A stretch of DNA of 64,000 nt from NCBI GenBank assembly GCA_028583405.1, contig CM053243.1, positions 32,353,632 through 32,417,631 on the forward strand. Reading direction: 5' to 3'. This document shows positions 39,001 to 49,810 of the stretch, piece by piece. The DNA comes from Pogonophryne albipinna. Its lineage: Eukaryota; Chordata; Actinopteri; Perciformes; Artedidraconidae. The position numbers and the translations under genes were made by a program. The notes beneath the pieces were generated by a model. The model ran no database searches, was not told where the DNA came from, and saw only the letters and a list, made by a program, of their open reading frames with translations. Position 1 is the first letter of the stretch; the number at the start of each line of letters is the position of its first letter.

Positions 39001-42000
39001 TTCATTGATGTTTCCATGGTAACCACTGACCTAGCCCTGTCACATGTCCTTCTCCATTCATCAGCATCTATCCATCCGTCCTGTATCTCCTGTCTGTTCC
39101 CACAACAGGCAATCAGGAGCTGTCAGAATGCCAACTGTGCTTCATCCTGACGTGTCATTTCCCATCCAGACAATTGATTGTGTGTGATTTCATTGTTGGA
39201 GTTTTACTAACATATGCAGTAGACAAGAATTTTAAGAAACTTGTAACACTTGTTCTGCAGGTTAGCTTTGTTTGATTGACTGTTCTCTAAGGTGCATGTT
39301 GCATTGCCTATCTTTCTGAGCGTTGCGGTTAAAATAAAGCTTCTGTGGTGAGTGAGAAATGTAGTCATCAGGCGAAGGTGACGTCCCCTCACCTCAGTTG
39401 TACTCTAAACGGCAGCTGCGCCCTGGGGCCCATCCTCTGATAGTCATAAATGTTTATAAGGGCGTTCTTTGTGCAACATCTGGCACCCAGAGTGGTTTAG
39501 CAGTTAAAAATATCCCAACCCAACTAAAAGCTATCAGAGATGTTAAGCCGGGCAGAGTTAGCACAACATACTTAAAGGTGTCTGTTGGGATCATTGAAGT
39601 AAATACACTGCTACTACTCCTACAGGATTCTTTTGGCATCTCTGTTGTCAACAAAGAAATTACTTTGTATTTCTTACTACCTCCTGCCACCTTCGTCTTG
39701 AGATTGTCATGTGGGGAAGTTAACAATAGGCTGTTGTCATTCTGGGACAGCAGTGGTGTTCTAAGGGTTTTACTGTAGGCACTGACTGGTTACAAGGTCA
39801 GGAAATGCTCTTCCTGTCATTTCTTGCACCCGAAAGACATTTTTACAGCCCAGTAGATAAAATAAGATCCCTGTTTGAGACCGACTCCTGCGGAACGCCA
39901 CCCATCCATCTTCTGTCTGTCCTTCTGATGTGTGCACAACAGCAGCAGTTTGTCAGTAGAAGTGTGTATGCTTTTGTGGTTGCCATTGTTCTGCACATGT
40001 ATCATAGAGTTCAAAAGAACTGATACCTTCTCACGTCATGTCTTCCCTCTGATGTTCATCACACGTTTCAGTGTGCCAAAGGATCATACAGTAGGAGTTA
40101 TTTTTAGCTCAGTTGTAAACTACACCAATTGTTATAAATGTATGTTCACAGACAGCTGTTTGGATTACATGAAGACTGAACATATTTGATTAGTTAAGAT
40201 TTAGAACAGTTTTATGGTCCAACATCATTTCTGTTATGGCACTCACTGCCTGTCTCCCCTCCCTGTTGGTGAAAAAGACAAATATGTTGTGATGACACTG
40301 CCAGACTGCGCATTTCATCATTTCCTCAGTATGTCAGGCTTCATGCATGATGAAGTGCCTCAGTGACTTCTATATTAGATTCCAACACAGAGTCATTAAT
40401 TCATCTTGTTTCCATTCTTGTCAATCCTGGAAGACCTCCCACCTGTCAGCCCCTGACAGGATGAAGGTTGCCGTTACCTTTTACCGTGGAGCGAGCAAAC
40501 ATGTTTTCACAAACTGAAAGGACCTTCAACGTTTACGTTTCCCTCACTTGTCTTGACTTTGTCGATTAAAAAAAGCCATAAAATGTTTTTCATATTCTCG
40601 CGTGTATATATTTTTTTTCTAGATCAACACCCACAGTCGCTCATAAACTTGCTATGTATCTTTGATATCTTCCATATAATGCCATGCAAATCCTGTTTTG
40701 AGGTGTTCATTGTGAGACACATCAATCAGCCTCGTTTATGATCACATTCCCCATTTTAACCCAATAAAAAAGCAAGCAAAAGATTTAAAGAATTCATGCT
40801 GTGGTTTTCATGCAACATGCACAGCCACTTAAAACCAAAACTGAAGCAGCAACCCTTAAAGCTGAATTTCACAATGCTCTAGGCTGCATTAGAGAGATAG
40901 AATAATCTCCAATAACTCCTGAAGTGCCTTTTATTAAGAGTGATATCGGGGGCTGAACAATGTTGTTTGGAGGGAATGTGATAAAGTGGGTCTTGCAATG
41001 CAATTCAATTGAAGTTTGATAACGGAGAGTGCAGATGAGCGGTATAAACATCTGTCTCTTATGTAACTAATTGTTGTTTACTGCCTGTGAGTTTCCATGG
41101 TGTTGCCTCCGCACATGAACTTGCCCGCACATAACCAATGCTATACCAGTGGGAGATGTTTTTCTTGTGCTAAATCCTCTGAACATTTTGGCCCAGCAGT
41201 GCTCCCCAGTACACCAGAAGGAAGCGCTCCACTGCTTTTTTTTAATCCAATCTTAAAGTAAAAAATAAACCCTGAAATTGGATGCATAACACTCAAATAA
41301 ATGAATGTCTAGTTTTTTAAAGCTTTAATCTAGCAAAAGAACATTTCTGAAGAAACATATCACATGCAATCCTTATAACTGGGTCTAACTAAGTCTTTAT
41401 CTGAAAAAATCTGTATTTTCTAATTAAAATGATTTAGCTATTTAAAACATACACCTGTTCAAGTAAATACAATAACCCTACGATGAATCATACAGTTTGT
41501 AAACATGCCGTGTTTCTACATCTGAAATCATCTGAGAGGGAAAATATTTAAGTTCTGTGAATACTTTACCGTTTTAAATGTTAGAATATAACTTATAGTG
41601 TGTAGGCTGAACAGCAGTATTTATTTTAATGGAGGAAGCCCTTAGAAAATATCCTCCCTCGAAGCCCTGAAACCTTTAATTATGGAATTAATTACTACTT
41701 GCAGTGCAGCACGAACATAAAGAGGCTCTGAACTGAATAAAGCATCTATTGAAAATACTGTCTAGGAGGATTTTACAGCAGGGAAATACATTTTAGACCT
41801 CGACCTAGCTCACACTTCTGAAGACAATATCTCTAATACACATTGTTGCCTTTTCTGGACTGCTTGATTACCCCTCTCCATTCACACGGAGTCTGAGATT
41901 ATCATTGACATTGATTGGATGTCTTCACACTTTGTATAATGTACTCTTCTTCCCAGGCTTGATCTAACATCTCATTGACTGAAATTGGTCTTTTTTGACT

Positions 42001-42631
42001 CAGCAAATTAGATTTTTCTCTGTCTGATATTGAAATTCATAACAACACCAACAATATGGCTTTGATTGTTCTGTCAATGGGTTCATGAGGGAAGACGATG
42101 TTGAAAGGGAAGGTGATTGGTACATGGTCATAAACTAGTGAATATACATTGTGTAACTGTCAGTGCATTGATAGGAATTATTTGGACATGAAGTGGTTTG
42201 ATTGACTTTTTTGTGTACCCAATATCCTTTATCCTGATTTGTGTACTTCAATTTCAAGTATTGATATCCGGCATTACCACGAATGACTTTCACCAATCCC
42301 CAGAGAATGTGTGTGAACTGTTTGAGTTCAGAGAGGCAGAAAGAAAGAGAAGTAGTGGAAATAATTGCTTGGTGAAATGAGAGTCACAGTAGTGTCTGTG
42401 TTGCATTCTGGTCAACTGGTTCTGCCATCAGTGATCACTTCCTTCTTATTGTTCATGATTTGAAAATGAATGTCCAATCTGTAGAGAATACCCTCACCAA
42501 ACATGTACTGCTAATCTCCCATTGTTCTTCTACCACGCTCTATTGTAGATGTGCCAGATACATCTCCAATAACTCCTGTGTATTGGTCTTTATGTTTTTC
42601 ACTGTGGCTTTTCAAATGATTGTTTGATGTG

Positions 42632-42645
42632 CCAGCAGGGGGCAT
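42632..42645 (+). promoter_or_regulatory. CTCF-like motif in intron 2
   Basis: CCAGCAGGGGGCAT matches the CTCF core (CCASYAGRKGGC) at every position. CTCF sites organise chromatin loops and their orientation matters; this one reads on the plus strand. A motif of this strength can occur by chance in a region of this size, so binding is inference. Confidence 0.45.
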
Positions 42646-43850
42646 TATGCACAGCAGTCCAGAATAGTTCAAGGAAAATAATTGGCTCTGTGTTGAGTAA
42701 GTTGCATCATACATGGTTTAGCCAGTTTCCCATAAATCCTGTATGCAGCACTCGTACAGTCGTTAGTCCTTAATGTCGTTAATGTCTTTTAAAGAGGATT
42801 TGAAATTGTAGCTATTCTCTTTTTTTTGTCAAGGCAAAGATATGCATTTGAAGAATTTCCATATAGACCGTCTTTAGCATCAGGCCTTCAGAATTTAATT
42901 TGTTATCTTCTCTTTGTGATTACAGTCGTCATTTCGGAGATAAACTGGTTTGAACTGTTGTGTTATGCATGGATATTATTGTCATGCCTCTGAATCATAA
43001 TCTACTGTTACAATACATATTTACATGAATAGTATTTATACATTAAACTATGACGATAACATTTTTGTAAAATAAATCAGTGTTATCAGTCCTGATTAGT
43101 CAATTAGGCCAATTCATATTATCTGTTGGTACAAACAGATAAGATGTTATGGGGCAGAGGTGAACTAAATGTGGGGGGAAGCGGCTGTTGGAGCAAATTG
43201 GGTGATGAAAGTGAAAACGTTATTTGTCCTTTTTCTCGTAACACTCCACATTCTCACCGTGGAGGATGGTTTAGTTTATGTTGCCAATCTAAACACATCA
43301 CTTTTTCTGGCTAGAACCATATAAGGGGGTATAGCCCTCAGGGCAGCTCAAACATGTGTGCCAGTTTCAATGTTTTCTTTAATTACTTAAACTGACTGCT
43401 TGAAAATGTGTAACATAGAGCGCTGTTGTATTTCTGATCCAAGTTGAAGACAGCCATTCTGCAGTCAGTTACTAATTAAGAAGAATCTAGAGGGAGATCC
43501 TTAAAGCCCTCTGCACATTACATTAAGCTGCTCATTGTTATTCTATTCCTGATTCGAATTAAGAATAGTAGAAACCCAACTGTTTGATTTAAGGGCATGT
43601 GCATGTGAAGTCTGAGGCGTAGCAGACAGTCGTAACGCCTGTACCTAGCTCTCTGCGGCACAATTTCTTTCTGCTAATCTCCATCCAGTGATGGACACAT
43701 TTATTCATTAGCATTCATACGATTATAAGCTCTGCTGGCAAAGCCATGCAGATGATGTAGGGTTTGGTGAATCTAATAAACCACTACTCACAAAGGAGGC
43801 ATGGTGCCACAAATGTTAACCTCTTTATTTTTTAAGCAAAATGTTCTTTG

Positions 43851-44609
43851 TAGAGATGTCCCGATCCGATCAGGTGATTTTCAAAAGATCGGAATCGGGA
43901 GAAAAAAATTGGGGATCGGGATTTTTATTTTTATTTTTTTTATAAAATATTTGTATTTTATTTAATGTTACAAAACAAAAATGACCATGTTCACGTCTTA
44001 AAGTCATCCTGAGGCCTTAGTTTTGGTTTAAAATTACACAACATCATGTATGTGTTGCTTCTTTTGGGCTTGTTTTCAGACCTGGTTGCTTATTTCTCTC
44101 AAAGCTGGCAACCGAGTGGGCGCGCAGTGTCTAGCAGTAAGCTAACGAGAGGCTACGTTCAGCTGGTGACTCGGGACTCGGGACAGAGAAAATGTCAGGA
44201 GTTTGGAAGTATTATAAAATTGAAAGCGAGGGCAGTGTAACAGCCAGATGCAATGTTTGCAAGGCGGAGGTTCCGCGTGGTGGAAAGAACAGAGCTACGT
44301 TCAACACGACCAATCTAATACGCCACCTGAGAAACAAACACCAACAACAACAGGACGAGTACACAGCGGCCACTCAGGTAACGGCTTTTAAAAGGAAAGA
44401 GAAACTGCCCCAGAACAGTGAAAAGGCCAAAAAAATAACAGCCAAGATAGCTGAATTCATCGCGTTGGATGACCAGCCGTTATGTTACCTTTTTTTCTCT
44501 TAATGCATTGCATAAAGATCGGATCGGGAAAAATCGGTATCGGCAGATTGTCAAAATCAAATGATCGGAATCGGATCGGGAGCAAAAAAAGGTGATCGGG
44601 ACATCCCTA
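43851..44609 (+). mobile_element. hAT element with internally deleted transposase, 759 bp
   Basis: Seen: GTTCTTTG is duplicated exactly (43843-43850 and 44610-44617). The ends TAGAGATGTCCCGATC and GATCGGGACATCCCTA are inverted repeats, and both subterminal regions are packed with GATCGG/CCGATC motifs. The interior keeps the 5' part of a transposase gene (see 44192-44503), and the rest has been deleted up to the right terminal region. It lies in neogenin intron 2. Confidence 0.93.
44192..44503 (+). pseudogene. hAT transposase N-terminus (BED zinc finger), truncated
   Basis: The 103-codon frame starts MSGVWKYYKIESEGS and contains a BED-type zinc finger: CNVC in ARCNVCKAEV, then a loop and HLRNKH at the expected spacing (two cysteines, then two histidines). 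BED fingers bind the transposon ends. After a Q/K-rich linker comes KITAKIAEFIALDDQPL, the usual opening of the hAT catalytic region in this transposase type. The frame then runs into unrelated sequence (CYLFFS, stop), so the RNase H-like catalytic core and dimerisation domain are missing. It lies wholly inside the element 43851-44609. Family is clear from the motifs; function is lost except possibly DNA binding. Confidence 0.88.
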
Positions 44610-45051
44610 GTTCTTTGCATGCACAATACAATGAGTCACCTTTTCCTCTCATTTATGCCTTTTGAAATGAACAAAGAAACTGCTACCGTTAGCCATTCTT
44701 GTGCGCTGACCACTGAGACATTATTGCTCTCCTGCAATCATTTGGCCTCTTCACACTCTGGTAATAAGTGTTGAGATTGGCAGAACAGCACTCCTGTTCA
44801 ATACGTGGTGCTGAGCAAGGGTGTGGAAAATGAAGCTCCCATCAGGTCGATTTAAATGGAGAATTGTGATTAATTGGAATCGATAGTGTTGGCTTGGACA
44901 CCCACCATTTCCCAATCTACAATGCACTTCCTTAACCCACGCTCAATGTGTATGTACACTTAACAAACACCCACACATATTCAAACATCATAACACGCAT
45001 TCACTTCATGCCTTTGTGAATAGGATAGGATCCACACACACACCTTCACAC

Positions 45052-45054
<3 letters not shown>

Positions 45055-45093
<39 letters not shown>
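45055..45093. repeat. AC microsatellite
   Basis: About 19 pure AC units, preceded by a short separate CA run at 45032-45043. Confidence 0.95.
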
Positions 45094-45094
<1 letters not shown>

Positions 45095-47353
45095 CCTTAA
45101 GTCACCGCAAACTGATGAACTCAGCCTGATGGGATGTGAGGGGCCTGCAGGAACAAAGGATTAGTGGATTGAGAGCAGGAGTCACTGCAAACTTAGACAG
45201 AAAGTGCTCACAACACCTGAAGTTGTGAGGGCGAAGATGTTTCTCTCCTCTCTGCAAATGATCACTTCATGTGGAACTAAATTGGCTTTTCATGTCTGCT
45301 GATTACTCCCAGTTTTTCCATTGTCCTCTTTGGGCAGAATGTGTAGTCACAAGATGTTACACAAACTCATAGTTTTATCTCGCTATTGGATCAGGCGCAT
45401 TAATTCATGGTCCTCAACCTTATCCTTTGCAATGTTATTGTTCCATGAGACGGAGCACCTCCTGAAGTTTTACGTTTCAGTTAAAGCTTGGTTAAATGTC
45501 AGTTTGTTAAGAGCTTACTCCTACAAAGTGTTCATTGTGTTTTGTGGACGCAGTGTAAGATAATCTATTTCTTTGTCTGTCAATGTTTGTTGGGTAGGAC
45601 TAGACAAACATATCAGCTAGCACGCAAAAATACCTCACAAAAGTTCACAACAGTACAAACCTTAAAGACTTCAGCTAATCATCGTATACTCCGTCCTTTA
45701 TTTAATATGAGCTACCAGCCACCCTGTAATGTCCACCTATTAATAAATGAAGTACATCAATACGTCCCTCCTTAACAACTGAGCACCCTTACTATCAAAG
45801 TTGAGGGAGACGTATACACAAAACTATATATGGTTTTGCACTCACAGAAGTTGTGAATATCATCAAGAAAATATAATTAATTTCTGTGAAAGATAAGGAA
45901 TCTCCTTCTCGCACATAAAGACGATGAAGCATAATCTACAAAACGTGCATTTCATTTTTTTTTTTAACAGTGTTTTTCTTAATGAATTTCTATTGAAAGC
46001 CTGACATATATCCCAGAATTCCTCCTTAAATTGGCGAGACTGATTACTCACCCTGCACTACAGCTGCTAATCATAATCATTTGATTAGCTGGGGAGCTCA
46101 GTAATCTAAATGATTCAGCTCAGGCTTTTTTTTCTACCCTTGTATGATTTTAGATGATTGGCAGCTCTGATACAAACATATCACTACTGGAATCAGCTAA
46201 ACCCATATAAGCCAAACTATTGTGTGGAGATCTTCTCAGAAAAGATGTGTGCATTGGCCCGGGCCAGACGAGAGTCTATAGCTGTTGGGGCCTTATCTTA
46301 AAGTGTGATTTACCCTGGAGCCATTCTTGGCAGGGGATTTAAAATGGCTGTCTGTAGGTGAGTGAGGGCAGAGACGACAAATAATCACTCATCACTTCCT
46401 GAGTAACAACACAGTTACAGCAGAAAAACTTGCACTCATGAATAGATAAACAAACATTAAAAACCCTATTTTCCCCATCCTCCATAGTCTCACATTGGTA
46501 CCCACTCATTTCTCTTTTATACACACCCATTACCAAGGAGACAACTTCAGTCTGCCCAAAAACTCCAGAGGCCCTATATGGTAATAACACAACATGATAC
46601 TCTTTTCATTGTGGACGGAGTGGCCTTCTTACTTTTTTTTAAACACAACTCTTCCTTCTTCACTAATAAAGCCAAGAATACCATTTGCAGTTCACACATT
46701 GTAATTTGTTTTTAATTGAAGCCATTGTTTGCGATTGTTTTGAACGTGGCCCGCGAGTGTTGGTTTCAGATCAATGGTTTCAAACGCAGGAAATAATTAT
46801 TTTGCGTTGAGATGAAAGTCTGGGTACAGCAGCACAAACAGCCTGTGGATCCAGCCTTTTTTAATTAGTGCTCTGTGTCTCCTGCTCTGCGTGGCACATT
46901 AACATCGCGGATAAGTGTTTGTGCTGTGCAACTGTGTGTGGGAGGTTGTGTGTGTGCATTAAGATACCAGAGGTCGGGGTTGGGTGTGGGTTGCATATTC
47001 TGGCCCCTGAGATCTATCCTGGAAATGGATTGCAACATGCTACTTCCAGTCCTCTGTTATGTTTCGCAGATCTGAAGATTAGATCTTGTCATAGTTTAAA
47101 ACAGACACTCCAAGTTTGTCTAATTTCCCTCGCTGCTGTGTCAAAGGTCCCAGATCAGTCGGCTTAGTAAGGCTTTCTTTAAATGCCAAAATTCCTTTGC
47201 TCTTTAAGATGCTTATGCTGAGATACTGAAATCACCTTTTCAGGACCTTTAAACACCTAAAACACCTCTGAAATGTTTCAAAAAGATTTTCTATTCTCCT
47301 GACATTGGAAGTAAGTGCTGGTTTTACATCTGTGTCTCTTCGCTGTCTTGCAG

Positions 47354-47629
47354 GGATGCCGCGGTTCGCCAGCCAGCCAACTCCGACCACTGTGCATCTA
47401 GGGAACAACCAGGTGATGGCGTGTGAGGTCAACTCAGAACTGATACCCTTCACCAGGTGGGAGAAGGACCGCCTGCCGCTGGAGATGAGCTCAAGGCTGG
47501 TCCAGCTGCCCAGCGGAGCCCTGGTGATCAGCAACGCCTCGGAGGCAGACGCCGGCCTGTACCGCTGCATGGTGGAAAATGTGGGGTCGTCGAAGTCCAG
47601 CGACGAGGCCCCGCTCCAAGTAGTGCCAG
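47354..47629 (+). CDS. neo1: Neogenin exon encoding Ig domain 2 (internal exon, phase 1-1)
   Basis: This exon encodes the second extracellular Ig domain of the neogenin receptor. Seen: acceptor GTCTTGCAG before 47354, donor CCAG|GTAATT after 47629, and 276 open bases. The residues run from GMPRFASQPTPTTV to LQVVPG. The Ig pattern is first cysteine in VMACEVNS, tryptophan in TRWEKDR, then LPSGALVIS and second cysteine in AGLYRCMVEN. One N-glycosylation sequon (NAS) precedes the second cysteine. Known: in neogenin and DCC this domain is a single exon flanked by phase-1 introns, as here. The upstream intron is 25.3 kb and the downstream one only 1.7 kb. Base composition is clearly GC-richer than the surrounding intron. 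The phase match with both neighbours and the conserved Ig residues leave little doubt. Confidence 0.93.
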
Positions 47630-49284
47630 GTAATTTGACCTGATACAGTTTAGAAATGTTGTCCTGTGACAATGGAGAGAAGTGAGTTTGTATTGCTAGG
47701 TGTAGAATAGCTTTAACACATCTACAGTAAATACAATTTTACATTCTGTTTTTAGCTCATCTTATTCTATTTTACATGTATATATTTACTTCTTACGCAT
47801 TTACCTTGCTATGTCATTTTCATTTCCATAACTACACCGTAGCTACTGTGCATCACCCCAGCAACAAACTGTTCTGTCTGCTTCCATCTGGCAGGCGGTA
47901 CCTCAGCATCTGGACTAAAACCACCAGACTCAGGGACAGTTTCATCCCACAGGCCATAAGACTATTCAACACCGGAACTTTTTAAAGAACATCCATAAAC
48001 ATTCATCTGTTTGCGTCTTGCAAATTATTTAGCTATCTATCGTATTCCATCTACTTTTCTTTCACTATTTCTATTTTCTTTGTATTCACTTGCACATCTC
48101 AAAACATTCTCTTGCACTTTTTTATCTATTTTATTTGTTTTATGTCCTATATATATTCATGTTGCACTATTGGAGGAGCGTGGGACTTAAGTTTTTCATT
48201 GACATATCTACACCGTAGCTAATGTGCACATGACAATAAAGCCTTGAATTTAATTTAATTGAAACATGACAATAAATCCTTTGAAACCTTCAAACCTTGA
48301 ATTGAAGTTGTAGAGCACTCGTTATTATTAAAATACAATTAGGTGCATCATTTACTTGTCAGCTTTGGGTTTCTCCCTACCTTTAGCATGAATAAATCTG
48401 CCCAACTGTAATGAAAGAGGGGTACGGCTCCCAGTGGGGTTATCAGTAATGCCGCAGTAACTCAGTTGCAACTCAAAAGGGGGCTGAATTCCATTGTGGC
48501 AGTGTCTCGTCTCTCGCCTCTACAAGTTTTATTTACTGAGTTGTTAAGCACCAGGCTCCTGGCAGCACACAGAAGATATTAGAGGTCATAAATCAGACTA
48601 CAACAAGACCCCAGTGGGGGTCTTTATCTCTGGATGACTCCTGCATGGATGTGTTGTTGAGTGGCAAAAGGCTGGATACATTCCGACGGAAAACTCGTAA
48701 AGCTGTGTGAGGAAATTGAAAGACATTTTGTTTGGATGCATGCTGGCAGATGTTAGAGCGACATACTGTAAATACATTTATGGTTATTTGGTTTTCTTTC
48801 AAGTCGCAACCAATCAGCTTGAGAATAAAGTAACTGGGGCGTTTGCGGGGGAGACGTTTAGAGTAGGAGATGCGCTTGAAGAAGAATATTTTATACATTT
48901 CTGTTTCTGAACTTAAATCTTGGTTTAAGCTTTAGAGAATTATGATTTAAGATAATTTGATAGTGCTGAACTCATCTGTATGTGCTGTGGTCAAACATAT
49001 ACCACACATACCCTGTGGTTATTGCTGGATGCTGTTAGTTGCAGCTGCAATTATATGGGATCACTTTGAAGTCCTAAAGAGCTGCGAGCTCGGCTGTCTC
49101 ACACGTCAACATGGACATTATTCATCTGACCGGTCCTGGTTTGGGTGTCAGGACTGACTGGAGATCCTCTGAAGTTTATAAGACAAATGACACCCGTCAC
49201 GTAGAAGGTTTCTGCTCTGCTTCATTTACTCACCCCAACCTGATCCTCAGCCTTAACCCTGACATTTTTTTTTCACCATTTTAG
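47630..49284 (+). other. neo1: Neogenin intron 3 (1.66 kb)
   Basis: This short intron lies between the Ig2 exon and the first half of Ig3, with borders GTAATT and CCATTTTAG. It holds a 5'-truncated LINE 3' end (about 47845-48260). The remainder, 48300-49240, is AT-rich with no feature that I recognise. Confidence 0.88.
47845..48260 (+). mobile_element. LINE 3' end (L2/CR1-like), 5'-truncated
   Basis: Seen: a short frame ending at 47985 reads HHPSNKLFCLLPSGRRYLS, then TTRLRDSFIPQAIRLFN. I recognise this as the extreme C-terminus of the reverse transcriptase polyprotein of L2/CR1-type LINEs. It is followed by about 250 bases of T-rich 3' UTR with GCACTTT and TTGCACTATTGG and by the tail ACATGACAATAAAGCC. 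A second weak tail-like copy (ATGACAATAAATCC) follows at about 48267. It has the usual 5' truncation. Clade assignment is from memory and only tentative. Confidence 0.75.
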
Positions 49285-49435
49285 AAACTGGAGAAGAGAG
49301 GAAGCTGGAATTCCTAGTGCAGCCTGCAGCGGTTTCTAAGGTGGTGGGGGCCAGCGTGCTGCTGCCCTGCGTCGTCATGGGTTACCCTGCACCACACATT
49401 CGCTGGATGTATGGAGACAAGTTGCTGGAAGAAAG
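49285..49435 (+). CDS. neo1: Neogenin exon encoding first half of Ig domain 3 (phase 1-2)
   Basis: This exon encodes the N-terminal half of the third Ig domain of neogenin. Seen: a T-rich tract and acceptor CCATTTTAG before 49285, donor AAAG|GTACAA after 49435, and 151 bases that complete a codon begun by the last G of the preceding exon. The translation begins ETGEERKLEFLVQP, has the first Ig cysteine in VLLPCVVMGYP and the core tryptophan in IRWMYGDKLLEE, and stops in mid-domain with a two-base partial codon (AG). The second Ig cysteine is missing here and comes from the exon at 59417. Known: Ig3 is split by an intron in this family. A TTAA-type MITE begins 39 bases after the donor. The exon is too short to stand out by open reading frame length; I found it by phase and by similarity. 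Confidence 0.9.
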
Positions 49436-49474
49436 GTACAAGCATGAAATCCGTATTCAGGAATTAAAGAAGCC

Positions 49475-49810
49475 TTAAAGCTCCCATATTATACTGTTTT
49501 TCATCAATATATTATAGGTCTCAGATATATACAACACATGTCTGAAGTTTTTGGCTCGAAATACCAAACAGATCATGCATTGTAGCATCCCATAAACCCC
49601 TCTGTTTCAGCCCTATAGGAGGAGATTCAGGTGATAAGGTGGCCAAAATCTGATCAGCTCATTTTCAGACAGGTTTTTATACGAATGAATCAGAACAAAA
49701 AGAGAGAATCTTTTTTCCTGAAACTCTCAGAATGTCTTAACGCAGAGGGGACACATATTTATGTATAAAAGATACAAGAAAGTGGATTTTGCATAATAGG
49801 TGACGTTTAA
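49475..49810. mobile_element. TTAA-type MITE, 336 bp, close to the Ig3 donor
   Basis: Seen: the left end TTAAAGCTCCCATATTAT and the inverted right end TTAAACGTCACCTATTATGC are imperfect inverted repeats, and TTAA sits at both borders as expected for piggyBac- or Kolobok-like insertion. The interior resembles a very common teleost repeat (opening with CCCATATTAT and ending with ATAATAGG). It has no coding capacity. It lies 39 bases downstream of the donor at 49435. Confidence 0.75.

Larger units (their letters stand above)
22079..47353 (+). other. neo1: Neogenin intron 2 (25.3 kb), non-coding
   Basis: This intron lies between the Ig1 and Ig2 exons and is bounded by GTAAGG and TCTTGCAG. It contains two complete hAT-type insertions (33437-34780 and 43851-44609), two CTCF-like motifs, short homopolymer and CA tracts, and otherwise unique-looking AT-rich sequence. 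Examples of short tracts are a G run near 24578-24588 and a C run near 24900-24914. The frames of 60-156 codons inside it have no domain signature, no splice context and low-complexity stretches, so none is annotated as a gene. The stretches 22100-33400, 34800-43800 and 44650-47300 show nothing further that I can support. Confidence 0.85.
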
